Shown here one piece after another: positions 23,944 through 31,069 of a stretch of DNA of 64,000 nucleotides (the first letter of the stretch is position 1; every line of letters begins with the position of its first letter). The translations under genes were made by a program, and so were the position numbers. Origin of the DNA: an uncultured Collinsella sp. (GTDB taxonomy: Bacteria > Actinomycetota > Coriobacteriia > Coriobacteriales > Coriobacteriaceae). The stretch is taken from the NCBI GenBank assembly GCA_902494345.1, contig CABUSV010000007.1, positions 44,559-108,558 of the forward strand, read 5' to 3'. The notes under the pieces are model-generated. The model did no database searches, was not told the origin of the DNA, and saw only the letters and a program-made list of their open reading frames with translations.

Positions 23944-26245
23944 GCAGACCAGCTCCCTTCAGGGCATCGGTAAGTGCGGATCGCGTGTCGTCTGCCATGG
24001 GGCACAGCGGCATACGGTAGTTTGCCTCGATCATGCTCATCTGGGCGAGCGCTTCCTTAACGGGGATGGGGTTGACCTCGCTAAAGAGGGCATTGATGAG
24101 CGGCTGACCGGCAATCTGGATATCGCGGGCGCGCTCCACGTCGCCGTCCAGATAGGCGCGGCACATGTCGTGCACGAGCTGCGGCTGAACGTCTGCCCAC
24201 ACGCTGATGGTGCCCGAGGCGCCCAGGCTCATGAGCGGCACGGTAAGCGCGTCCTCACCCGAGTACATGCGGAAGTCGTCTGACAACAGGTGGGCGATCT
24301 TGGCCGCGTAGGCGACGTCGCCCGAGGCTTCCTTAATACCCATGATGTTGGGATGTGCGGCCAGGCGCTCTACGTTGTGCTCGCTGATACCGCAGCCGCA
24401 ACGACCGGGGATGTTGTACAGGATGCAGGGGATGTCCACGGCATCGGCGACGGTCTTAAAGTGCTGATAGATACCCTCTTCATTGGACTTGTTGTAGTAG
24501 GGGGTGATGAGAAGCAGACCGTCGGCGCCCAGACCCTGATAGGTGAGCGACTTGGTGAGCATGGTCTGCGTGGAGTTGGAGCCCGAGCCGGCAATAACGG
24601 GGACGCGTCCTGCAACATGCTTGACCACAGCGGCGACGACGGAGTTGTCCTCGTCATCGGTCATCGTGGCACTCTCACCGGTGGTGCCCAGGGTGAGGAT
24701 GGCGTCAGTGCCATTTTGCAGGTGGAAATCGATAAGGCGCTCAAGCGCGTCAAAGTCGACACTGCCGTCCTTTTTAAACGGCGTGACAAGGGCGACGATT
24801 GAGCCCTCGAGATTGCGGATGTCCATGTTCTTCTCCTTCGCCTCCGCGATCTGGATGCGTTTGTTCCATTGAGCTGCGACTGCCAGGCGCTCGTCTTCGG
24901 CGCGACGGCGGGCACTTTCGGCGCGCGACTTGGCCAGCAGCTCTCGGCCGCACGGCAGCACGTCGAGCGTGGCAAAGTAATCGCCCGGGCGCTCGGCGCG
25001 GCGGATGAGGTCGGCCGCGCCATCGGGGCGCAGCAGGACCTCGGCCGAGCGCAGCCGTCCGTTGTAGTTGTAGCCCATGGAGTAGCCATGCGCACCGGTA
25101 TCGTGGATTACAAGCAGGTCACCCATGTCGATATGCGGTAGCTTGCGATCGATAGCGAACTTGTCGTTGTTCTCGCATAGGTTGCCCGTGATGTCATAGG
25201 TGTCCGTGACGGGCGCCGTGGCCTTGTCGGCGCCGCCCGGCTGACCCATCACTGTAATGTGGTGGTAGGCGCCATACATGGCAGGGCGAATCAAATCGAC
25301 GGCGCTTGCATCGACACCGATATAGTCCTTGTAGATCTGCTTCTCGTGGATGGCCTTGGTGACCAGACAGCCGTAGGGGCCCATCATAAAGCGGCCCATC
25401 TCGGTGCAGATGGCCACATCGCCCATGCCGGCGGGAACCAGGATCTCGTCGTATGCCGCGTGTACTCCCTCGCCGATGGCGTGAATGTCGTTGGCCTGCT
25501 GCTCGGGCAGATAGGGGATGCCGACGCCGCCGGACAGATTGATGAAGGCGACATGCGCGTCGGTCTCGCGCTCCAAGCGCACGGCAAGCTCAAAGAGGAT
25601 ACGCGCGAGCTTGGGGTAGTAGTCGTTGGTGACGGTGTTGCTGGCAAGGAATGCGTGGATGCCGAAATTCTCGGCGCCCTTGGCCTTGAGCATGCGGAAC
25701 GCCTCGAAGAGCTGCTCGGTGGTCATGCCATATTTGGAGTCGCCGGGGTTATCCATGATGCCGTTGGAGAGCTGGAACAGGCCGCCTGGATTAAAGCGGC
25801 AGCTGACCGTCTTGGGGATGGGCCCCGCAACACGCTCAAAGAACCCGATGTGGCTGATGTCGTCAAAGTTGACGATGGCACCCAGCTTGTCGGCGAGCTC
25901 AAAGTCGGCAGCCGGTGTGTCGTTGGACGAGAACATGATGTCGTGTCCCGTGATACCCAGCGAGCGGGCGATCATGAGCTCGGTATAGCTCGAGCAATCG
26001 CAGCCGCAGCCGTATTCGTTGAGAATGGAGATGAGCGCCGGGTTGGGGTTGGCCTTGACGGCAAAGTATTCCTTAAAGCCTGGGTTCCATGCAAAGGCGT
26101 CGCGCACTTCTTGCATGTTGCGGCGGATGCCCGCCTCGTCGTATAGATGAAATGGCGTGGGGAACTGCTCGACGATATGCTCGAGTGTCTCTTTGTCCAC
26201 AAACGGCTGCTTGGCCGCATATGCCTCGTTGGGGGTCAATGCCAT
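23936..26245 (-). CDS. lysA-dapA: LysA-DapA fusion: diaminopimelate decarboxylase plus 4-hydroxy-tetrahydrodipicolinate synthase
   Basis: One uninterrupted frame of 769 residues. Residues 1-473 are a PLP decarboxylase of the LysA/alanine-racemase fold: FAVKANPNP with the PLP lysine, a HAF strand, a glycine loop NLSGGVG, the CTEMGR region and DTGAHGYSMGYNYNGR. Residues about 445-473 form a charged helix (AESARRRAEDERLAVAAQW). Residues 474-769 are a complete DapA of 296 residues: TLGTTGESATMT, PYYNKSNEEG with the catalytic Tyr, YNIPGRCG and the Schiff-base lysine in IMGIKEASGD. The internal ATG at 24826 has GAAGGAGAAGAAC before it, so free DapA may also be made. The polypeptide would hold the first committed and the last step of lysine synthesis. 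ATG 26245 has GCGAGG before it and lies behind a lysine riboswitch. Confidence 0.85.
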   Translation of the reverse strand: MALTPNEAYAAKQPFVDKETLEHIVEQFPTPFHLYDEAGIRRNMQEVRDAFAWNPGFKEYFAVKANPNPALISILNEYGCGCDCSSYTELMIARSLGITGHDIMFSSNDTPAADFELADKLGAIVNFDDISHIGFFERVAGPIPKTVSCRFNPGGLFQLSNGIMDNPGDSKYGMTTEQLFEAFRMLKAKGAENFGIHAFLASNTVTNDYYPKLARILFELAVRLERETDAHVAFINLSGGVGIPYLPEQQANDIHAIGEGVHAAYDEILVPAGMGDVAICTEMGRFMMGPYGCLVTKAIHEKQIYKDYIGVDASAVDLIRPAMYGAYHHITVMGQPGGADKATAPVTDTYDITGNLCENNDKFAIDRKLPHIDMGDLLVIHDTGAHGYSMGYNYNGRLRSAEVLLRPDGAADLIRRAERPGDYFATLDVLPCGRELLAKSRAESARRRAEDERLAVAAQWNKRIQIAEAKEKNMDIRNLEGSIVALVTPFKKDGSVDFDALERLIDFHLQNGTDAILTLGTTGESATMTDDEDNSVVAAVVKHVAGRVPVIAGSGSNSTQTMLTKSLTYQGLGADGLLLITPYYNKSNEEGIYQHFKTVADAVDIPCILYNIPGRCGCGISEHNVERLAAHPNIMGIKEASGDVAYAAKIAHLLSDDFRMYSGEDALTVPLMSLGASGTISVWADVQPQLVHDMCRAYLDGDVERARDIQIAGQPLINALFSEVNPIPVKEALAQMSMIEANYRMPLCPMADDTRSALTDALKGAGLLD

Positions 26246-26475
26246 GTCCCGTAAACCTCGCTATCCAGACGGCGCCATCTGCGCATCGAATCCGCATAGC
26301 GTGGACCCAATGTCCGGATAGCGCTCCCGCATTGCTGCAGACAGTCCTGTGGGTGTTTCCCGCAGGCCCACCAGGTTGTTCGTGCCCGAAAAGCCCAGTT
26401 CGGCGGGTTTCGCCTCCCCACGGGGTCAAAGCCTGCCGGCTCGCCCGCGGTTCTTCGTGCCCGCGCCTCTATCAA
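26246..26475 (-). promoter_or_regulatory. Lysine riboswitch (L-box) leader of the lysA-dapA operon
   Basis: Read on the minus strand from about 26473: GATAGAGGCGC opens the aptamer (consensus GATAGAGGTGC in Bacillus lysC), then GGGGAGGCG...CGCCGAA matches the GGGGAGCG...CGCCGAAG block, and GGACTGTC...GCGCTATC (26317 end) matches the closing GGCTGTC...GCTATC. GATAG at 26473 and CTATC at 26317 form P1. The closing strand CGCTATCC (26323-26316) is also complementary to GGATAGCG (26266-26259), which overlaps the lysA ribosome site, suggesting control of translation or alternative folding. Lysine should switch the operon off. Confidence 0.8.
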
Positions 26476-26494
26476 GTGGTAACGACCCTACCAC
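26476..26494. other. Small dyad between divergent lysA and M20 genes
   Basis: GTGGTA-ACGACCC-TACCAC lies at the start of the riboswitch transcript, in the AT-richer promoter area shared by the two divergent genes (for example TATAAC at about 26525 on the plus strand). It may be an extra helix of the leader. Confidence 0.3.
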
Positions 26495-26623
26495 GTTGCA
26501 CTTTAGCAAACAAGAGTATTCGTATATAACGTTTAAAAAATGCAGCAATATGCTGGAAACATGTGTGCCACAATCCTGTATCACAATAAGTTGCAACAGA
26601 TATGCCTCACGAAGGGATCCTCT

Positions 26624-27811
26624 ATGACCGAGCTCCAAGAACTCCGTCGCTATCGCCGCGATCTCCATCGCATTCCGGAGCTCGATTTCGATCTTCCGCA
26701 AACCATTGCCTATATCGAGGGCGTGTTGGCACCGCTCGCTTGCGAGGTGACCCATCCGTGCCCCAGCTGCGTCTGCGCTTTCTTCGACGCCGGCGTTGGT
26801 GCCGCGCATGCCACGGCGATTCGCGCCGATATGGATGCGCTGCCCATTGCCGAGGCAACAGGGGCAGCGTTCGCCTCGACACATCCCGGCAAGATGCACG
26901 CTTGCGGACATGACGGACACATGGCCATGCCGCTTGCCGCCGCGACGTATGTCGACCGTACGATTCGCGAACAGCCGGGCGCCATTAGGCGCAACGTTCT
27001 TTTTGTGTTCCAGCCGGCCGAGGAAACGACCGGTGGTGCCAAGACGGTATGCGAGAGTGGTGTGTTCGAGCGCTATGGGGCCGACCGCATTTTTGGCTTC
27101 CATGTGTGGCCCGATCTGCCTGCCGGCACGTTGGCGAGTTGTTCCGGTCCGCTGCTGGCGCGTTCGAGCGAGACGCATATTCATATTCACGGTACGAGCA
27201 TCCACATTGCTAAGACCTATGGTGTGCCGGTTGGGGAGTCGCACGATGCCGCGTTGGCGGCAGCTAAGTTTTTGGTTGCCGAGCGCGAGCTGATGGACGA
27301 GCTGGGCACCGACGAGCCCTGTATCGGCAAGTTTGGCCTGCTGCAGGCTGGCACCGTTTGCAACGCGGTGGCGGGGGAGGCCCATGTTGCCGGCAGCCTA
27401 CGTGTGTTTACGGACGACATGTTCGACCGTGCGCGCGAAGGCGTACGCCGTGTGCTCGACGAGGCGTGCACCGCAACGGGCTGCACGTATGATCTTGACT
27501 TTGCCGAGGGCTATCCACCGGTCGATAACGACCCTGAGTTGTTTGCCTGCATCGCGCCTGCCTTGTCCGAGTTGCAACTTGTGGACGAGCCGCTGCTAAT
27601 CGCCGAGGATTTCGCGTTCTATCAGCGCCATCTGCCGGGCGTGTTCTTCTTGCTCGGCACGGGCGTGCCGGAGGGTCAAGAAAACCCGAGTGATCCGGAT
27701 GGCTGTCCCGCCTATGCCACGAGCGCTCTGCATACCGATACCATGCTCTTTGACGAGGAAATTCTGCTCAAAGGCCTCGATGTCTACAAACGATTGCTTC
27801 TGCTTGGTTAA
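26624..27811 (+). CDS. M20 metallo-amidohydrolase, candidate N-acetyl-diaminopimelate deacetylase
   Basis: 395 residues of the M20D amidohydrolase family (HipO/AbgB/YkuR type). The start RRYRRDLHRIPELDFDLPQT is typical; metal motifs are MHACGHDGHMAM near 92, PAEETTGGA near 136 and FGFHVWPDLP near 167, with the last His/Asp region in LLIAEDFAFYQ. Members remove acyl groups from amino acids. Standing divergent to lysA-dapA and near dapB and dapH, it is a good candidate for the deacetylase that the acetylase pathway needs (inference). ATG 26624 follows GAAGGGATCCTCT. Confidence 0.82.
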   Translation: MTELQELRRYRRDLHRIPELDFDLPQTIAYIEGVLAPLACEVTHPCPSCVCAFFDAGVGAAHATAIRADMDALPIAEATGAAFASTHPGKMHACGHDGHMAMPLAAATYVDRTIREQPGAIRRNVLFVFQPAEETTGGAKTVCESGVFERYGADRIFGFHVWPDLPAGTLASCSGPLLARSSETHIHIHGTSIHIAKTYGVPVGESHDAALAAAKFLVAERELMDELGTDEPCIGKFGLLQAGTVCNAVAGEAHVAGSLRVFTDDMFDRAREGVRRVLDEACTATGCTYDLDFAEGYPPVDNDPELFACIAPALSELQLVDEPLLIAEDFAFYQRHLPGVFFLLGTGVPEGQENPSDPDGCPAYATSALHTDTMLFDEEILLKGLDVYKRLLLLG

Positions 27812-27855
27812 TTGGCGAAGGATACCTGCTCTAGAAAATACGAACAAATGTACGC

Positions 27856-27901
27856 TATAATAGAGATGTAAGTCTATAGAAACGTTTGACGTTACTAACG
27901 T
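27856..27901 (+). promoter_or_regulatory. Promoter and operator of the HigBA pair
   Basis: A consensus -10 TATAAT is at 27856-27861. The perfect dyad ACGTTACTAACGT (27889-27901) lies in the early transcript, 12 bases before the toxin start, as expected for autoregulation by a HigA-type antitoxin. Confidence 0.6.
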
Positions 27902-27912
27902 AAGGCGATACT

Positions 27913-28194
27913 ATGATTGCATCGTACAAAGATGAGGATACCGAACGCTTTGCCATGGGTGTGCGGGTCAGGAGGTTCGTGCCCTTTGAGCGCGTTGCGC
28001 TGAGGAAGATTCGCCAACTGCAGGTTTGTGCTTCGCTTGATGATCTTCGCGTTCCGCCGGGCAACCGCCTGGAAGCTTTGAAGGGCGATCGTGCCGGTCA
28101 ATATAGCATCCGTGTTAACGAGCGCTATCGGGTCTGTTTTGAGTGGAGACAGGAGATGGCTTGGAATGTCGAAATCGTCGATTATCACAAGTGA
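27913..28194 (+). CDS. higB: HigB-type (RelE superfamily) toxin
   Basis: 93 residues, normal for the family. The body LRKIRQLQVCASLDDLRVPPGNRLEALKGDRAGQYSIRVNERYRVCFEW carries the RelE/HigB core: the hydrophobic L..L..G..AGQYSIRVN and the catalytic Arg/Tyr stretch RYRVCF. HigB cleaves mRNA on the translating ribosome. The toxin comes first and overlaps the antitoxin gene by 29 bases, the reverse order typical of higBA. Confidence 0.88.
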   Translation: MIASYKDEDTERFAMGVRVRRFVPFERVALRKIRQLQVCASLDDLRVPPGNRLEALKGDRAGQYSIRVNERYRVCFEWRQEMAWNVEIVDYHK

Positions 28195-28507
28195 TGAGAC
28201 TGCGCCCGATTTGCTGTCGCCGGTGACTCCTGGTGAGCTTCTCAAAGAGGAGTTTCTTGTTCCCATGGGCATTTCTCAATATCGCCTTGCGAAAGAGACC
28301 GGGATTCCGGCTCAACGCATTGGACAGATTATCTTGGGAAGGCGTCGTGTGACGGCTGACACCGACCTTCGCCTTTGCCGCTACTTTGGCCTGACGGATG
28401 GATATTGGCTGCGCGCCCAGATAGCGTTTGATCTCGAGGCGGAGAAGAGACACATCGGGCCGGAACTGGATAAGATCGTTCCTGTCCAGCAGGTTATCGC
28501 ATTGTAG
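28166..28507 (+). CDS. higA: HigA-type antitoxin (XRE helix-turn-helix)
   Basis: 113 residues. The helix-turn-helix of the HigA/VapI family is near residues 25-75: TPGELLKEEFLVPMGISQYRLAKETGIPAQRIGQIILGRRRVTADTDLRLCRYFG. It neutralises HigB and represses the operon. ATG 28166 lies inside the toxin gene. Confidence 0.88.
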   Translation: MSKSSIITSDETAPDLLSPVTPGELLKEEFLVPMGISQYRLAKETGIPAQRIGQIILGRRRVTADTDLRLCRYFGLTDGYWLRAQIAFDLEAEKRHIGPELDKIVPVQQVIAL

Positions 28508-28536
28508 TGTTCAAAGATGTTGAGGTTGGAGTGACG

Positions 28537-28860
28537 ATGAGGCGACGCCGACAGCCTGCCGTATATAGTCCGGGTGGATGCGGGTGCGGTTTGCTGCTAC
28601 TTCCGGTCATCGCTGTGAGCATTGGCGCGATGTTTGCGCTTGCCGGGTTGGCAGCAGCGGCACTCGTGTTGCTGATTGTGGCCATTGGCGTGACGATTTG
28701 GCTTTGCCGCAATCGCGAGCAACGCCGTGCCGACGGTAAAACCAATGTTGGATGGACTATCTTTTTGGTCGTCGCCTACCTATTGAGCATCAGTTATTTG
28801 GCCTTCTTTATCCTGTTACTTGTGAGCACCTTTACCGGGGAATCCGTCACGGTGGGGTAG
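28537..28860 (+). CDS. Small membrane protein, uncharacterised
   Basis: 107 residues with a basic N-terminus (MRRRRQ), a Gly/Cys motif (GGCGCGLLLLP), two closely spaced helices around residues 20-55, a basic loop (CRNREQRRADGK) and a third helix near 75-98. Family not recognised. It starts 30 bases after the higA stop and may be transcribed with it. A GTG at 28507 would add ten residues; GGTTGGAG supports 28537. Confidence 0.6.
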   Translation: MRRRRQPAVYSPGGCGCGLLLLPVIAVSIGAMFALAGLAAAALVLLIVAIGVTIWLCRNREQRRADGKTNVGWTIFLVVAYLLSISYLAFFILLLVSTFTGESVTVG

Positions 28861-28959
28861 GCTTCGATGAGCCTCTTGAGGATGAGGCGAGGGGGCGGAC
28901 TCTGAATGAACAGCGCTCCACGTCAATATGTTTCATTCGTTGTGTAGCAATCCGAATGC

Positions 28960-29115
28960 GCAAGCGTTTGGCGTGAGAGTGCCGCCGCCAGCAACACGGG
29001 GATGCAGGCCGCGATCGCCAGCCCCATGCCAGCTCATCGCAAAAGCGTGTCAACGTCGCGCTCGACCACGGCCATTTCCTGCTCGAGTTTGTAGGCTCGC
29101 TCGATTTTTTACATT
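28960..29115 (-). pseudogene. Possible decayed gene fragment
   Basis: In one minus-strand frame residues like IERAYKLEQEMAVVERDVDTLLR run into a stop and are followed by MGLAIAACIPVLLAAALSR, an amphipathic helix plus membrane helix. Neither end has a start or a ribosome site. This may be the relic of a small membrane protein. The remainder of 28861-29311 shows no gene; GC drops sharply after about 29140. Confidence 0.3.
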
Positions 29116-29311
29116 GCATCAGTTCTGTTTTTCATAGCGTCAGCTATTGGCTTTACGAGTGGAAATGAAAGTTCTATGGCTATAGCATGGTTATGTCTTG
29201 GTTCTTCATTTCTTTGCTTGGGTTCGACTCATAAGAAAAAGAAAAAAATACAGATGATAAAAAATTTCCTGCTTGTATTGTTGGAAAATCGGTATTTCAG
29301 GAGGTGTTTTT

Positions 29312-29779
29312 ATGCCACAAATGAATAAGGGAGGAAAATATATTTTCGGGAAATCACTCATTCGGACGGATGGAACATTGCGGATTCCGCCGCAGGCAAT
29401 GGAAGAATATCGCATTGCAGATGAAGGAAAAGTATATCTTTTTACCGGAAGTAAGATTACCGGTGGCTTCTGCGTCACCCGGAAAGGCCTTTTGCATCCG
29501 TCAAAACTTGGTCACATTTTGGACGATACTCCACCGTTGCTTGACTACTCAGCAGGTTCTGGCGAATTTATTAAATACAAGGGGCGTTCCTACTGCTGGA
29601 TAGAGATTTCACAGGAGGGGCAAATTCTTCTTACGAAGAAAATGATGGACTTTTTGAAGGTGAGACCCGGAATGGAACTGCTCTCTATCCGCAGTAGCGA
29701 CATCGCGTTTACGATGGGAGCTAAAGGACCGCTATTGGAAAAAGCAGAAAACTATGATGGTGAAATTCCGCTTTTTTAA
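29312..29779 (+). CDS. AbrB/SpoVT-like DNA-binding protein in a low-GC island
   Basis: 155 residues. Two beta-hairpin-like units (SLIRTDGTLRIPPQAMEEYRIADEGKVYLFTGS and IEISQEGQILLTKKMMDFLKVRPGMELLSIRSS) each resemble a swapped-hairpin AbrB half. ATG 29312 follows a strong AGGAGG. Base use is unlike the neighbours: many A/T third positions, AAA, ATT and GGA codons, and an AT-rich leader, pointing to recent transfer from a low-GC Firmicute. Function unknown, perhaps a regulator or antitoxin without its partner. Confidence 0.7.
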   Translation: MPQMNKGGKYIFGKSLIRTDGTLRIPPQAMEEYRIADEGKVYLFTGSKITGGFCVTRKGLLHPSKLGHILDDTPPLLDYSAGSGEFIKYKGRSYCWIEISQEGQILLTKKMMDFLKVRPGMELLSIRSSDIAFTMGAKGPLLEKAENYDGEIPLF

Positions 29780-29814
29780 GTGTAACAATTCCAGTTTATA
29801 AAATTAAGAACGAT

Positions 29815-29905
29815 GTTGGCAAGCCTCGAGGCGTCATCGGCGATGGACACGCGCTTCATGCTCTTCTATATGGCGACCTTAGCTCTCAGCTAATGAATTC
29901 AAGTT
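29815..29905 (+). pseudogene. Possible 3' remnant of a host gene next to the low-GC island
   Basis: An in-frame stretch ending MDTRFMLFYMATLALS-stop (stop near 29893) has host-like composition but no start. It may be the tail of a gene cut by the low-GC insertion. Confidence 0.25.
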
Positions 29906-29907
29906 CA

Positions 29908-29961
29908 ATCCTTCCTACGATGTGCTGTGTGCCGGCACGGTAGCCGGATCGTAGGAAGGAT
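29908..29961 (+). promoter_or_regulatory. Hairpin that sequesters the lipoprotein ribosome site
   Basis: ATCCTTCCTACGAT (29908-29921) is the exact reverse complement of ATCGTAGGAAGGAT (29948-29961). The second arm contains the ribosome site AGGAAGGA for the ATG at 29967. The 26-base loop includes GTGCCGGCAC. When folded, the site would be hidden, so translation may depend on a trigger such as temperature, a protein or an RNA. Confidence 0.65.
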
Positions 29962-29966
29962 GTATG

Positions 29967-30509
29967 ATGAATAAGCTCGAAAACGAAGTGCTGCTGAGCC
30001 GTCGCGCTGCACTGGGCACATTCGCCACCGTCGCCTTGGGGACTGCCGGTCTTCTTGCCGGTTGTGGTAGCGATAAGGCGACCGTCACCGAGGACGCTGG
30101 TGATGGCGACAAGAAGGAAGAGGCGAAGAAGGAAGAGCAGTCTACGACTGACCTGGCGGTTGGTGCGACGGTGACCACGGCTGCCGGTCTTTCCGTCGTT
30201 GTCGATTCCGTCCAGCCCGGCCTCACAAATTATGACGGTTCGACCATGACGGGCATTCACGTCACGTACGTCAACAATGGCGATGAGGGCGCAGATTACA
30301 ACATCTACGACTGGAAGGGCGAGGACGCCAACGGCGCTCAGCAGAATCAGGGTTACTACAGCGAGGGCTCCGATGAGCTACAGTCTGGTACCCTTGCCGC
30401 TGGTGGCTCTGTGGCGGGCAATATCTACTTTGATGGCGATATCAAGAAGGCACTGTATTTTGCCAACATGTTTGATAAGTCTGCCACTGCAAGCTGGGTG
30501 TTGGCCTAG
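29967..30509 (+). CDS. Tat-exported lipoprotein, DUF4352-like
   Basis: 180 residues. The N-terminus holds a twin-arginine motif (SRRAALG) and a lipobox LLAGC near residue 34, so the protein is probably exported folded and lipid-anchored. A Lys/Glu-rich linker (DKKEEAKKEEQ) follows, then an immunoglobulin-like domain of about 115 residues (LSVVVDSVQPGL...GIHVTYVNNGDEGADYN...VAGNIYFDGD) as in DUF4352 proteins. Role unknown, possibly ligand or surface binding. ATG 29964 is an alternative start. Confidence 0.75.
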   Translation: MNKLENEVLLSRRAALGTFATVALGTAGLLAGCGSDKATVTEDAGDGDKKEEAKKEEQSTTDLAVGATVTTAAGLSVVVDSVQPGLTNYDGSTMTGIHVTYVNNGDEGADYNIYDWKGEDANGAQQNQGYYSEGSDELQSGTLAAGGSVAGNIYFDGDIKKALYFANMFDKSATASWVLA

Positions 30510-30548
30510 CATGTCGCTACCGTTGCGCCGTATGGGAGGTGAAGTCGT

Positions 30549-30971
30549 ATGCCCGATAAAAAGCTGACTGACGAGTTACTCAATGAGCTTCTCGACGCGC
30601 CAAACATCGATGGCTATATCAAAGAACACGACTTTGCCGCCCCGTCGCTTTCGAACTACCTGAAGCGGCTACTGCAGGAAAAGGGCTTGGAGCGCTCGCG
30701 CGTGGTTCGTATGGCCGATCTCAATGAGACCTTTGGCTATCAGATCTTTACCGGTGCGCGGCATCCGAGCCGCAATAAGGTGCTGCAGATTGCCTTTGCG
30801 ATGGCGCTGACGCTCAAAGAGACCAACCGTGCGCTGACGGCTGCCGGGGTAAGCGTCCTTAACTGTAAGGACCGCCGCGATGCGATTATCATCTTTTGCA
30901 TCGATCGCGGGTGCAGCCTCCAAAAGGTCAACGAGGAGCTGTATCGCTTTGGCGAGGAGACGGTGAGTTAG
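30549..30971 (+). CDS. Helix-turn-helix-like protein paired with a Ser/Thr kinase
   Basis: 140 residues. The middle (FAAPSLSNYLKRLLQEKGLERSRVVRMADLNETFGYQIFTGARHPSRNKVLQIAFAMAL) has the helix pattern of XRE-type domains, and the end (CIDRGCSLQKVNEELYRFGEE) is a helical bundle. It precedes the kinase gene by 98 bases on the same strand. It may be a DNA-binding partner or substrate of that kinase (inference from adjacency). GGGAGGTGAAGTCGT precedes the ATG. Confidence 0.7.
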   Translation: MPDKKLTDELLNELLDAPNIDGYIKEHDFAAPSLSNYLKRLLQEKGLERSRVVRMADLNETFGYQIFTGARHPSRNKVLQIAFAMALTLKETNRALTAAGVSVLNCKDRRDAIIIFCIDRGCSLQKVNEELYRFGEETVS

Positions 30972-31069
30972 CGGCTGATATCTGAGCCGGTGGAGCTGCC
31001 GAACAACGATGCAAGCGAACGGGGCGCGGATGCCATGGGGTGTCTGCGCCCTGCGCTATGATGGAGGCT

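Noticed and set aside
26246..26475. T-box leader in front of the lysine operon
   Set aside because: No AGGGTGGNACC-type box is present on the minus strand; the conserved blocks instead fit a lysine riboswitch.
28847..29119. 90-residue minus-strand frame as a gene
   Set aside because: Composition is Trp/Arg/Ser-rich and there is no ribosome site; a different frame in the same stretch looks like a relic of a gene instead.
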